DNA from: Porphyrobacter sp. AAP82
GTDB lineage: Bacteria > Pseudomonadota > Alphaproteobacteria > Sphingomonadales > Sphingomonadaceae
Direction of reading: 5' to 3'
Length of the DNA: 57,548 bases
Assembly: GCF_000331285.1 (NCBI RefSeq)
Contig: NZ_ANFX01000020.1
Coordinates: 1-57,548, forward strand
Shown: piece by piece, positions 41,286 through 51,366 of the stretch
Position numbering within the stretch: position 1 is the first letter of the stretch
How the letters are laid out: each line of letters opens with the position of its first letter
Position numbers and translations under genes: made by a program
The notes under the pieces: model-generated
Told to the model about the DNA's origin: nothing
What the model saw: only the letters and a program-made list of their open reading frames with translations
Databases searched by the model: none

Positions 41286-41873
41286 TCAATAGTCCTTCGC
41301 ATCGAAGCTCTTTTCCGCCCCGCCCTCGATCATCGCCCGCCTGCGCGCCTCGCGCGCTTCCTCGCGCGCGACATAGTCGGCCTCGATCTCCTCGTCCCAG
41401 GTCTCCGGTCCCTGCGCCACCCGTGCGAGCAGGCGGGTGAAATCCTCGCGCGTGTAGCCTGACGCCGGGTGCCCGTTGGCGAACCCCCGCCCGCCCATGG
41501 AATTGCGCCGCGCCAGCAGCGCGATGGTCAGCCGTTCGTCATAGCGGCGCGAGGTGTGGACCAGTTCGCCCTTGTGGAAATGCGGCACCTCGACCCCGTT
41601 GAGCGCGCGTTCGAGCGCGGCCTCGAGCAATTGGTCGAAGCGGCAATGGGTGGCGACATGCCACGCCCGGTCGAACGGCTCGCCCCGCAGCCGCGCGCGC
41701 AAGGCATAGGCCGAGCGCGCGCTCATCCCCACCTGCCGCGCCGCCTCGGCAATCGCCGCGCCCGCCGCGAGCGCCTCGAGAAAGGCGACCTGTCGCGGGA
41801 CGGTCCACCCGTCATGGCGAACCGGAACAAGCGCGGTGGCGCGCGGCGAACGGGGGGAGGGGCTGCGAGTCAT
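41286..41873 (-). CDS. Helix-turn-helix protein of unknown role
   Basis: A 195-residue protein. The first 70 residues hold a helix-turn-helix, QVAFLEALAAGAAIAEAARQVGMSARSAYALRARLRG, of the kind found in terminase small subunits, transposase-like and HTH_23 proteins. The remainder is acidic and helical, with RYDERLTIALLARRNSMGG and ETWDEEIEADYVAREEAREARRR. No other phage gene is near, so it is more likely a chromosomal DNA-binding protein. It is transcribed toward the csp upstream region. Confidence 0.65.
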   Translation of the reverse strand: MTRSPSPRSPRATALVPVRHDGWTVPRQVAFLEALAAGAAIAEAARQVGMSARSAYALRARLRGEPFDRAWHVATHCRFDQLLEAALERALNGVEVPHFHKGELVHTSRRYDERLTIALLARRNSMGGRGFANGHPASGYTREDFTRLLARVAQGPETWDEEIEADYVAREEAREARRRAMIEGGAEKSFDAKDY

Positions 41874-41983
41874 GGCCGGAAGGATGACTCAAGGCGGGGT
41901 CTGTAAGAAAGCGGAATGCGTCTATCGCTTGCGAGCCGCCCCCTCCGCCACCCTGCGGGTCGCCCGCTGCCGGGCCGGGAGGA

Positions 41984-42406
41984 TCATTCCTCGCCCAGTT
42001 CCAGCGTATCGAGAGCGTCGAGGTTGGAGAGCGCCTTGCGGGTGCGGCCGCTGAGGTAGGCGATGCAATGTTCGTTGAGCGCCGCGCTCAGTTCGGTCGC
42101 AAGGCCGCGTTCGCCGATCCGTTCCGAGACCACCAGATAGCCCGCCTCCTCGGCGTCCTTGAGCATGCGCTGCGCGGTGCTGTGCGAGATCCGCGTGCGG
42201 GTCTGGAGCGCGAGGATGAGGTCGCTCTTCTTCTGTCCGGGCGTGGCGAACAGGTCGAGGAACAGCACGATGAAGGGGACCGAATGGAATTTCGGGTCCT
42301 CGAAGAAGTCGAGCCATTGCTGGAGGCTCTCGAGCACCTGGTGGGCGATATCGGCAAAGACATCGCGCTGTTCGGGGCTGAGATCGGCGGCGGGGGTATC
42401 GGTCAT
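41984..42406 (-). CDS. Winged-helix regulator, MarR-like
   Basis: A 140-residue protein with a helical start (DVFADIAHQVLESLQQWLDFF) and a winged helix: SVPFIVLFLDLFATPGQKKSDLILALQTRTRISHSTAQRMLKDAEEAGYLVVSERIGERG. The layout is that of small MarR-like dimeric repressors. The ATG at 42406 gives MTDTPAADLSPEQ. It is divergent from three small secreted proteins across a 311-base AT-rich gap with repeated motifs, so it may control that operon and itself. The ligand is unknown. Confidence 0.72.
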   Translation of the reverse strand: MTDTPAADLSPEQRDVFADIAHQVLESLQQWLDFFEDPKFHSVPFIVLFLDLFATPGQKKSDLILALQTRTRISHSTAQRMLKDAEEAGYLVVSERIGERGLATELSAALNEHCIAYLSGRTRKALSNLDALDTLELGEE

Positions 42407-42488
42407 GGCGGGGGGCCTGGATGAGGGGTGAGGGTTACGGGGCGGGGGATTCGGGTCCATCGATGCACCCCATATAGAGGCGCAAGAG

Positions 42489-42602
42489 TGAACATTCAAT
42501 GTCACAGGTGAATTAGAAATCTCAGGTTAATGTCTCAATATCCCATTTCTAGCTGAACATTCATTCATGATAGTTAATTTCACATGTCAGATTGAAATGT
42601 CA
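42489..42602. promoter_or_regulatory. AT-rich divergent promoter region with repeated motifs
   Basis: In the 311-base gap 42407-42717, TGAACATTCA occurs at 42489-42498 and 42554-42563. (A/C)ATGTCA occurs at 42498, 42583 and 42596. The stretch is far richer in A and T than the surrounding genes. Nearer the plus-strand start is a diverged 15-base tandem repeat beginning AGCCGAAAT (42653-42682). The pattern suits operators for the adjacent winged-helix protein. Confidence 0.5.
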
Positions 42603-42717
42603 AATCCGAATCGCTAGAGAGGGGGTGTCGAGAGGCTGAGGCTTCACCAGAAAGCCGAAATCCCGACAGCCGAAATTCCGCAGCATCGCCTGCTGCAAAT
42701 CCAAAAAGGGACATACC

Positions 42718-42948
42718 ATGAAGAAGACCTTGAATATTGCCCTGGGCCTGTTCGCAATCGCATTCGCCAGCACTTCGGCGCAGGCCGATCCTCTGGTGCC
42801 GGATATTGTCGAACAATACGGCCGCGTTCTTGATAACATCATCAATGCCGACACGCTTGCCGACATTCCCGATCCGATCGACTCCGCGCCCGAGCCCAAG
42901 GACCCGCCGAGCGAGCCGCTGCGCTGCGAAGACCTGTTCGACCGCTGA
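42718..42948 (+). CDS. Small secreted protein 1 of three
   Basis: A 76-residue protein with a signal peptide (MKKTLNIALGLFAIAFASTSAQA) and a short acidic mature part of about 53 residues, with DPLVPDIVEQYGRVLDNIINADTLADIPDP and a C-terminal single Cys in LRCEDLFDR. AAAGGGA lies upstream of the ATG. I know no family. It starts a run of three small secreted proteins in tandem and is divergent from a winged-helix regulator. Confidence 0.68.
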   Translation: MKKTLNIALGLFAIAFASTSAQADPLVPDIVEQYGRVLDNIINADTLADIPDPIDSAPEPKDPPSEPLRCEDLFDR

Positions 42949-42999
42949 TCCACCCCGGCCCGCGCCTTGCAGGCCATCCCTCACAAGAGGAACCACGCC

Positions 43000-43284
43000 A
43001 TGAGGAAACTGCTGCTCATCGCCCTGCTGGGCGCTGCCGCCCCGGCCACGCTCCAGGCCGCCCCCGCCGACCGCGACGCCGATATCTTCGGCCCCTCCGC
43101 CCCCCGCGCCGAAAGCATCGCCGAGCGCAACATGCGCGAGGCGCCCGAGATCGCCGCGCGCATCGAGCGCGAGCGGGTCCGCGAGGAAATGCGCGACACG
43201 TCGCATGATGGCCGCCTGCCGGTGGGCAAGGACACCTCGCTGGGTGTCGGCCGCGGCGGCATCAACGTCCTCGTCACCTACTGA
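43000..43284 (+). CDS. Small secreted protein 2 of three
   Basis: A 94-residue protein with a signal peptide (MRKLLLIALLGAAAPATLQA) and a mature part rich in Glu, Arg and Ala that should form a charged helix (AESIAERNMREAPEIAARIERERVREEMRD), ending in GVGRGGINVLVTY. AAGAGG lies upstream of ATG 43000. No Cys in the mature part. Family unknown. It is 51 bases after the first secreted protein and 28 bases before the third. Confidence 0.68.
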   Translation: MRKLLLIALLGAAAPATLQAAPADRDADIFGPSAPRAESIAERNMREAPEIAARIERERVREEMRDTSHDGRLPVGKDTSLGVGRGGINVLVTY

Positions 43285-43312
43285 CCGGGCACCGCCCCAA
43301 GGAGCTTACGCC

Positions 43313-43648
43313 ATGAACCGCATCATCTGTGCCATCTGCGCTTGTGCTATGCTCGTGACCGCGGCGACCCCGGTCATGGCGACCTCCATCGCCTATGGCG
43401 GCGATCCCTTTCCCCGCGGCCCCGCGGACGAGATCGTCTGCGACGGGATGATCCGGGGTGACGGGGAATGCCGCCCGCTGCGCGACCCGTGCGAATGGGT
43501 CGAGGATTGCCGGGAAGAGCCCCGCGAATGCTGGTGGGCTGCGGATCCCGATGTTGTCCGCAAGCGCTGCGTCGACCCCTGCAACGCGGACGTCGCCATC
43601 GAACGCTGTGTCGATCCGGGGATCGATGACGACAGGTTCGATGACTGA
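43313..43648 (+). CDS. Small secreted cysteine-rich protein, 3 of three
   Basis: A 111-residue protein with a signal peptide (MNRIICAICACAMLVTAATPVMA) and a mature part of about 88 residues holding eight cysteines, enough for four disulfides. A local repeat, RCVDPC and ERCVDPG, is visible near the end, and the protein is strongly acidic. AAGGAG lies upstream. I do not recognise the family; small Cys-rich secreted proteins can be toxins, inhibitors or surface components, but nothing here decides. Confidence 0.68.
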   Translation: MNRIICAICACAMLVTAATPVMATSIAYGGDPFPRGPADEIVCDGMIRGDGECRPLRDPCEWVEDCREEPRECWWAADPDVVRKRCVDPCNADVAIERCVDPGIDDDRFDD

Positions 43649-43746
43649 GCAGGACCTGAAGGGGCGGGGCGGGGCCTCGGGCAAACCACCCGAAGCGCAG
43701 TCCGGAAGGCTGGAATTCCTCGCCCCGGGTCCGCGGGCCCTGCCCC

Positions 43747-45760
<2,014 letters not shown>

Positions 45761-45824
45761 ATGGGAGGGGATTAGAGGGTTTGCTGCGGAGTGTCGAGAG
45801 GTGCGCGGCAAGGCGCCCGCCCGC

Positions 45825-46424
45825 TCAATCGTCCTTGGCCGCGCCCCACAGGCACACCGCCAGCAGCGCCGTCGCCAGCACGCCCGTGCCGCCGGCGAGC
45901 GGGAGCGTGCCGAAAATCTCGCCGCCCCCGGCAATGGCCGCGCCATTGGCGAGCATCGCCAGCCCGCCGGCCAGCGCCGTCATGCCGCCCAGCAGCCTGC
46001 CCGCGCTCGCCATCCGTGACAGCCCCGCCAGCAGCGCGGCAAGGCCCAGCAGCAGCTTGGCGGCGTTGTAGATGACGAAGGCGAAGGCGACCACCGCCCC
46101 TGCCAGCGGGGCGAGCGCCGGGTCGGCCCTGGCGGCGAGCGCAAAGGGGACAAACAGGGTGAGGCCCACGCCCACCTGCACGAGGTTCAGAACCGCGGCA
46201 AAGGCGATGGCGGCAAAGGGCAGGGTCAGCCGCCCGGCCCGCACCATCGCGGCCCCGGCCAGCACGGCGAGCAGCGGGAACAGCAGGCCTTCGGTGCCCC
46301 ACAGCAATGGGCGCGGCACCTCCAGCCGGGCGAAATGGAGCGCGGTGTAGACCCCTTGCGTGATGCACGCGAGCAGCAGCAGGAGCGCAATCGCGCGGAT
46401 GGTGCGGTTCTGGCTCGTGTGCAT
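45825..46424 (-). CDS. Multi-pass membrane protein of unknown function
   Basis: A 199-residue protein with about six hydrophobic segments (IRAIALLLLLACITQGVYTAL, GLLFPLLAVLAGAAMV, LPFAAIAFAAVLNLVQVGVGLTLFVPFAL, VVAFAFVIYNAAKLLLGLAALLAGL and others), rich in Ala and Leu. The C-terminus is short (GAAKDD). It does not match a transporter motif I can name. It is upstream of thiC on the same strand, but the riboswitch between them suggests separate transcription. Confidence 0.65.
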   Translation of the reverse strand: MHTSQNRTIRAIALLLLLACITQGVYTALHFARLEVPRPLLWGTEGLLFPLLAVLAGAAMVRAGRLTLPFAAIAFAAVLNLVQVGVGLTLFVPFALAARADPALAPLAGAVVAFAFVIYNAAKLLLGLAALLAGLSRMASAGRLLGGMTALAGGLAMLANGAAIAGGGEIFGTLPLAGGTGVLATALLAVCLWGAAKDD

Positions 46425-46487
46425 CGAAGGAAGGCCCCTGCCCGTCAGGATGACGGGTGCTTGCAGCCGGTTCGCCGCCGCGCGCGG

Positions 46488-47627
46488 TCAGGTTACAAAA
46501 GGGGCGGCCTCTGGACGTTCCGATGCTGCGCGCGGACGCGCCCAGCGCAGGACTGCGCGGTTGGCGGGCTGTTCGATCCAGGTGAAGGACAGCCAGCCCG
46601 CGGTGCAGCACACGGCGGGATAGGCGAACAGCATCGCCGGGTGCTGCCACACTGCGGCCGGGACGCCGAGCGTTGCGAAAAGCAGCAGCACCGCGATCTG
46701 GAGCGGCACGTACCACAGGTAGATGCCATAAGTGCTGTCGCCGATGAAGCGCACGCGGCGCAAGGCCGCGCTCCGGGGGCCGAGGTCGATCAGGGCCGCG
46801 CCGCCGACGAGCAGGATCGCGAAAGGCAGGAAGAAGTTGCCGATCCTGAAGTCCCCGGCAACAACCGGCATCAGCACGCACACCGCAGCCATCAGCGCCA
46901 CGATCGCGCCCAGATCGCGCACCGGCCGGGCGTGGTGGGCCGCGACGTGGAACAGCGCGCTGCCGATGAAGAAATACTGGGCGCATTGCCAGATGAAGTG
47001 CGAGCCGACCTCCAGCCGCAGCATCATCCCCGCCGCGACGACCAGCAGCAGCGGCCCGGCCAGCCCCCGGCTCAGCAGGGGTTTCGAGACCAGCCAGAAG
47101 AGCAGGTAGATCAGCATCTCCACCGACACCGACCAGATCGGGGCGTTGAACGACTTGCCCTGTTCGAGCCCCCATGACGAGGCAAGCAGCAGGTTGAGGA
47201 CGAAGTGCCAGGCATCGTTGTTGCCGACGATCAGCGAGGTACCCAGCCCGCCGATGGCAACGGCCTGGAGCACGGCGACCAGCAGCAGGGTCAGCAGGTG
47301 CAGCGGGTAGAGCCGCGCGATGCGGCGGATCAGGAATTCGCCCCCCGGCGTCGCCTTTCCTGCGTAGACCTTGGCGAAGACAAACCCCGAGATCATCCAG
47401 AACACCTGCACCGCCCAGTTGCCGTAGACGTAGAAGGGCCACAGCCAGTCATAGAGCGGCAGGACCCCGGCCATCGCGGCAGCGTTGATATCGAAGGTGC
47501 CCGGCGGGTATTGCATCTGCCGGTAGTGGTTGAGCAGCACCGTCACCGCCGCAAAGCCGCGCAGCACGTCGACCGCGTGGAAGTGGTCGGGCGTGCGGGC
47601 CGGGGGCGGAGGCGGGGTGGCGGGCAT
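46488..47627 (-). CDS. Acyltransferase family 3 membrane protein
   Basis: A 379-residue integral membrane acyltransferase of the OafA/NodX type, which O-acetylates or otherwise acylates sugars and lipids at the envelope. The N-terminal VDVLRGFAAVTVLLNHYRQMQYPPG motif, with the catalytic His and Arg, and SVSVEMLIYLLFWL are typical. About ten membrane helices. A Pro-rich N-terminus precedes the first helix. No SGNH domain is fused. The acceptor is unknown and no polysaccharide genes are adjacent. Confidence 0.87.
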   Translation of the reverse strand: MPATPPPPPARTPDHFHAVDVLRGFAAVTVLLNHYRQMQYPPGTFDINAAAMAGVLPLYDWLWPFYVYGNWAVQVFWMISGFVFAKVYAGKATPGGEFLIRRIARLYPLHLLTLLLVAVLQAVAIGGLGTSLIVGNNDAWHFVLNLLLASSWGLEQGKSFNAPIWSVSVEMLIYLLFWLVSKPLLSRGLAGPLLLVVAAGMMLRLEVGSHFIWQCAQYFFIGSALFHVAAHHARPVRDLGAIVALMAAVCVLMPVVAGDFRIGNFFLPFAILLVGGAALIDLGPRSAALRRVRFIGDSTYGIYLWYVPLQIAVLLLFATLGVPAAVWQHPAMLFAYPAVCCTAGWLSFTWIEQPANRAVLRWARPRAASERPEAAPFVT

Positions 47628-47650
47628 GGCCCTGCCATAGCGCTCAAGGG

Positions 47651-48946
47651 TTAAGGGCTGGTCGATGCCGCCTCTTCGATCACGCGCCCGCGCACCATCA
47701 CGAAGTCGACCTTTTCGAGCACGCTGACGTCCTTCAGGGGATTGCCCGCGACCGCGATGATGTCGGCCGAGAAGCCGGGCGCGAGCTTGCCGATCTGGCT
47801 CTCCATGCCGAGCACCCTGGCGGCCACGGTGGTGGCGCTGGCGAGCACCTCGCGGTCGCTCATCCCCTGCTTCCTCATCAGCGTCAGTTCCTCGGCGTTG
47901 CGGCCGTGCTGGTAGACGCCGGCATCGGTGCCGAAGGCGACCGTGACGCCATATTGCCGCGCGCGGGACACGAGGCTCGCCATCAGCGGCTGGACGGCGC
48001 GGATCTTGTTCTCGACCACGGGGGTGTAGAGCCCCTTGCCGAGGCCTTCGGAAACGCCCTCCAAGGCCATCAGCGTCGGCACCAGCACCACGCCCCGATC
48101 GCGCATGGCCTTGGCGGCGGCTTCATCGAGATAGGTGCCGTGCTCGATGGTGTCGATCCCGGCTTCGGCGGCCTGCTGGATACCGCGTGCGCCGTGGGCG
48201 TGGGCCATGACCTTGAGGCCGAGCGAATGCGCGGTGTCGGCGATGGCCTTCATTTCCTCAGGGGTAAAGTGCGCCTCGAGCCCCCGGCCCTGCTGGCTGA
48301 GGACGCCTCCGGTCGCGGTGATCTTGATGATGTCCGCGCCGTTCTGGCTGGCGAGCCGCACCTTGGCGGCGCACTCCACCGCGCCGGTGCAGTTGTAGCC
48401 GGTATCGAGCAGGGCGTTGACCTCGGGGGTGAAGCCGTTGGTGTCGGCATGGCCGCCGATGATCGACAAAGCCGGACCGGCGGCAATGATGCGCGGGCCC
48501 GGGATGATGCCCTCGGCCGTGCCGCGCCGCAGCGAGAAGGCGCTCTCCTGCCCGCTTCCCGCCTCGCGCACGGTGGTGAAGCCGGCGAGCGCGGTGATCC
48601 GCGCGTTCTTGGCGCCGACCACCACGCCCCATTCCTCGGGCTCGACGGCTGCCTTCCAGAAATCCCCGCCCGGATCGCCGGTGAGATGGGTGTGCAGGTC
48701 GATCAGGCCGGGGAGCACGGTCTTGCCCCTGAGGTCGATCTCGCGGTCGGCCTTGGCGCCATGGCCGGGGGTGATGGAGCGGATCTTGCCGTCCTCGACG
48801 ATGATCGTCGCCGGGCCGCTCGGCTCGGCGGCCGCATCGGTGATGACGCTGCCGGCGCGGATCGCGACGGTCTCGGCGAGCGCAGGACCGGCGGCCAGCG
48901 CCATCATCGCAGCGCCTGCGCAAAGCGCCTTGCGGAACGGGTGCAT
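47651..48946 (-). CDS. Secreted metal-dependent amidohydrolase
   Basis: A 431-residue amidohydrolase-superfamily enzyme with a signal peptide (HPFRKALCAGAAMMALAAGPALA). The metal site begins LPGLIDLHTHLTG, with further His in VMAHAHGARG and IEHGTYLD, and the Asp in AFGTDAGVYQHGRNAEEL. It resembles the Xaa-Pro dipeptidase-like/Cc2672 group, which hydrolyses peptides or acylated amino acids outside the cytoplasm. Start ATG 48946 was chosen for the leader. It lies 72 bases after the MipA-like gene on the same strand. Confidence 0.87.
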   Translation of the reverse strand: MHPFRKALCAGAAMMALAAGPALAETVAIRAGSVITDAAAEPSGPATIIVEDGKIRSITPGHGAKADREIDLRGKTVLPGLIDLHTHLTGDPGGDFWKAAVEPEEWGVVVGAKNARITALAGFTTVREAGSGQESAFSLRRGTAEGIIPGPRIIAAGPALSIIGGHADTNGFTPEVNALLDTGYNCTGAVECAAKVRLASQNGADIIKITATGGVLSQQGRGLEAHFTPEEMKAIADTAHSLGLKVMAHAHGARGIQQAAEAGIDTIEHGTYLDEAAAKAMRDRGVVLVPTLMALEGVSEGLGKGLYTPVVENKIRAVQPLMASLVSRARQYGVTVAFGTDAGVYQHGRNAEELTLMRKQGMSDREVLASATTVAARVLGMESQIGKLAPGFSADIIAVAGNPLKDVSVLEKVDFVMVRGRVIEEAASTSP

Positions 48947-49018
48947 GATCTCTCTCCCCTTGTTTGTCAGGCAGGAGTGATGGCGCGGGCCGCGCCGCAA
49001 GGCAAGAGCGCGCAGCCT

Positions 49019-49957
49019 TCAGAAGGTGTAGGCGGCCCCGGCGCCGAGGATGAACTGGTTCGCATTGCCGCGCACGGAGGTGTAGGGCGTTTGCGCGCTG
49101 TCGCCGATCAGGCGCGAATAGCCGCCCACGCCGGTCAGCGCCCAGCCGCCGTTCAGGGGATTGCGGTCGAGATCGTAGCTGAGGATCGCGGTGGTGCCGA
49201 TGCGGTTCAGCCCGCCGTCGGCGCTGTATTGCGCCAGGCCCGCGGCGGCGCTCTGCGCGGGGGTGACCGAGAAATAGGTGCGCGCGAAGCGGTTGTCGGT
49301 GAACTCCATGCTCGCCTGCGCCTGCAAGGTGAAGGCCTTGCCGACCCGTGCGCGGTAGGAGGCCTGCGGTTCGATCACCCAGCCTGCGTGCGCGCCCAGC
49401 ACATCGCGGCGCGCCTGAACGCCGATGCTGAGCTGGTCGAGCGGCTTTGCCACCCCGCGCCATGCCACCGCAACACTGGCGCCGACTTCCAGCGCCGCAT
49501 CGAGCCTGCCCGCGCGCGCCACCACATCATCGGAGATGCGGTTGCTGCGATCATTGCGGAACCGGAGCGCCGGACCGAAGGCGAGGCGCGCGCCCTTTCT
49601 CGGGGCCATCGCGGGCTTGGGCGAATTCACGTCGAGCACAAAGCCCGGCCCGTTGGGCGCGATCCCCACCCCGCCCACGCGGCCCGCGATCAGCGGCAGG
49701 GGGAAGGCGATGTAATCATCCGAGCCCGCATAGCTCGGCACCATCCCGACGCCGAGGCCGATGGTCGCCCAGGTCTCGTCGAACACCGGCCTGGCGAATG
49801 CGAACGGCGGGGGCGGCGGGGGCGGCGGGGCGGGTTCGGCGTCGGGGGCGCGCTCCTGCCGGGGCTGCGCGTCGGCTTGGCTGCCATCTTCGGCGCGCGC
49901 GGGCGCGGCGGCGAGCGCCAACGCGGCGCTGACGAGGGGCAAGAGGCGGGTCTTCAT
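49019..49957 (-). CDS. MipA/OmpV-family outer-membrane protein
   Basis: A 312-residue protein with a signal peptide (MKTRLLPLVSAALALAAAPARA), a Pro-rich segment (about 40-52) and a beta-barrel-like remainder. GVGMVPSYAGSDDYIAFPLPLIAGRV near the start of the barrel and a final VRGNANQFILGAGAAYTF with C-terminal Phe are typical for MipA/OmpV proteins, which serve as scaffolds for murein enzymes or as porins. It is divergent from crtY. Confidence 0.87.
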   Translation of the reverse strand: MKTRLLPLVSAALALAAAPARAEDGSQADAQPRQERAPDAEPAPPPPPPPPFAFARPVFDETWATIGLGVGMVPSYAGSDDYIAFPLPLIAGRVGGVGIAPNGPGFVLDVNSPKPAMAPRKGARLAFGPALRFRNDRSNRISDDVVARAGRLDAALEVGASVAVAWRGVAKPLDQLSIGVQARRDVLGAHAGWVIEPQASYRARVGKAFTLQAQASMEFTDNRFARTYFSVTPAQSAAAGLAQYSADGGLNRIGTTAILSYDLDRNPLNGGWALTGVGGYSRLIGDSAQTPYTSVRGNANQFILGAGAAYTF

Positions 49958-50038
49958 GGTGCTGCGATCCTTGGCAAAACCGGGCCCGGCAGGCCGTTCC
50001 GGCGGGTCTGACGCGGGCGCGCTCTAATGTTTCTGCGT

Positions 50039-50052
50039 AATGTTGCAACATT
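50039..50052. promoter_or_regulatory. Perfect palindrome in the mipA-crtY intergenic region
   Basis: AATGTTGCAACATT is a perfect 14-base palindrome 67 bases upstream of crtY, preceded by a second TAATGTT. It may be an operator for the carotenoid genes or the divergent porin gene. It does not fit the PpsR spacing of TGT-N12-ACA. Confidence 0.35.
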
Positions 50053-50118
50053 CCAATTGCACGGCAATCCGCCAGCGCGATTGCCCATTACCGCCGCCTC
50101 GCCTAGGGCTTGCGGCCG

Positions 50119-51366
50119 ATGGTCGATTCCCAACCCAGCACCGGCGCCCCTGAAGGGTCCGCGCATGACGTCATCATCGTCGGCGGCGGGCTTGCCGGAG
50201 GCCTGATCGCGCTGGCGCTGCACCGCCACACGCCCGGTTGCCGCTTCGTGCTGGTCGAAGCCGGGCGCACGCTTGGCGGCCACCACCGCTGGAGCTGGTT
50301 CGAGACCGACATCTGCCCGGCCGAACGCGCGCTGATGGCGGGCTTCGCCCTCAACGGCTGGGAGGAGGGCTATGACATCACCTTCCCCGGCCTGGGGCGC
50401 ACCCTGCCCACCGCCTACCGCTCGCTCGCCAGCGCCGAATATCACCGCGCACTCATGGCGGAACTGCCCGCCGATTGTGTGATGCTCGAAACCAGGGCTG
50501 CCAGCCTCGATGCGGGCGGCGTGACGCTGGCGGACGGCACGCGCCTTGCCGCAAGGCGGGTCATCGATTGCCGCCCCTTCCGGACCTCGCGGCACCTTGC
50601 GGGCGGCTGGCAGGTATTCCTCGGCCAGCACTTCAAGTGCGAAAAGCCCCACGGTCTCACCCGCCCGGTCATCATGGATGCGAGCGTCGCCCAGCTCGCC
50701 CCGCACGGCAATGGCGAGGCCTACCGCTTCGTCTATGTCCTGCCGCTTTCGGAAAACGATGTGTTCATCGAGGACACCTATTATGCCGATCAGCCCAAGA
50801 TGGATGCCGAGGTGCTGAAGGGCCGCGTCGCCGAATATGCCCACCATCACGGATGGAAGGGCGAGGTGATCGACCAGGAGGCGGGCATTCTGCCGGTGAT
50901 CTCGGGCGGCGATTTCGCCGCGGCGAGCGCCGAGGTGGCGATCCCCGGGGTGGCGCTGGCCGGCGCGCGCGGGGGCTTTTCGCATCCGCTGACGAGCTAC
51001 ACCCTGCCCTTTGCGGTCAGCAATGCGCTCGCCATCGCGCAAGTCCTCGCCCGGCGGCCCGAGCTTTCCGGCGCCGAGCTCGCCGCCTTCTGCAAGCGCC
51101 GCGCACGGCGCCACTGGCGCGCGACCGCCTATTACCGGATGCTCAGCCGCATGCTCTTCGAGGCCGCCGAGCCCGGCAAGCGGGTGGTGGTGTTCGAACA
51201 TTTCTATGCGCTGCAAGGCCGGCTGGTCGAACGTTTCTACGCGGGCCGATCGACCTGGCCCGATCGCTTGCGCATCCTCACCGGCAAGCCGCCCGTAGCT
51301 ATCCCGCGCGCCATCCGGGCGCTGTTTTCTTCAGGCAAGCCTCTCAACATGGAGACCCCGGCATGA
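50119..51366 (+). CDS. crtY: Lycopene beta-cyclase
   Basis: A 415-residue flavoprotein that turns the linear ends of lycopene into beta-ionone rings, forming beta-carotene. The dinucleotide-binding DVIIVGGGLAGGLIALAL is at about 17-34 and HHRWSWFETD and GFSHPLTSYTLP are CrtY blocks. I chose ATG 50119; a TTG three codons earlier is possible. The stop overlaps the crtI start (ATGA), so the two are translationally coupled. Confidence 0.95.
   Translation: MVDSQPSTGAPEGSAHDVIIVGGGLAGGLIALALHRHTPGCRFVLVEAGRTLGGHHRWSWFETDICPAERALMAGFALNGWEEGYDITFPGLGRTLPTAYRSLASAEYHRALMAELPADCVMLETRAASLDAGGVTLADGTRLAARRVIDCRPFRTSRHLAGGWQVFLGQHFKCEKPHGLTRPVIMDASVAQLAPHGNGEAYRFVYVLPLSENDVFIEDTYYADQPKMDAEVLKGRVAEYAHHHGWKGEVIDQEAGILPVISGGDFAAASAEVAIPGVALAGARGGFSHPLTSYTLPFAVSNALAIAQVLARRPELSGAELAAFCKRRARRHWRATAYYRMLSRMLFEAAEPGKRVVVFEHFYALQGRLVERFYAGRSTWPDRLRILTGKPPVAIPRAIRALFSSGKPLNMETPA

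Noticed and set aside
45772..47442. 556-residue open frame over the acyltransferase and membrane protein genes
   Set aside because: It is a shadow frame; the two genes in the other frame have clear membrane and catalytic motifs.
50028..50060. PpsR/CrtJ site upstream of crtY
   Set aside because: No TGT and ACA pair has the required twelve-base spacing.
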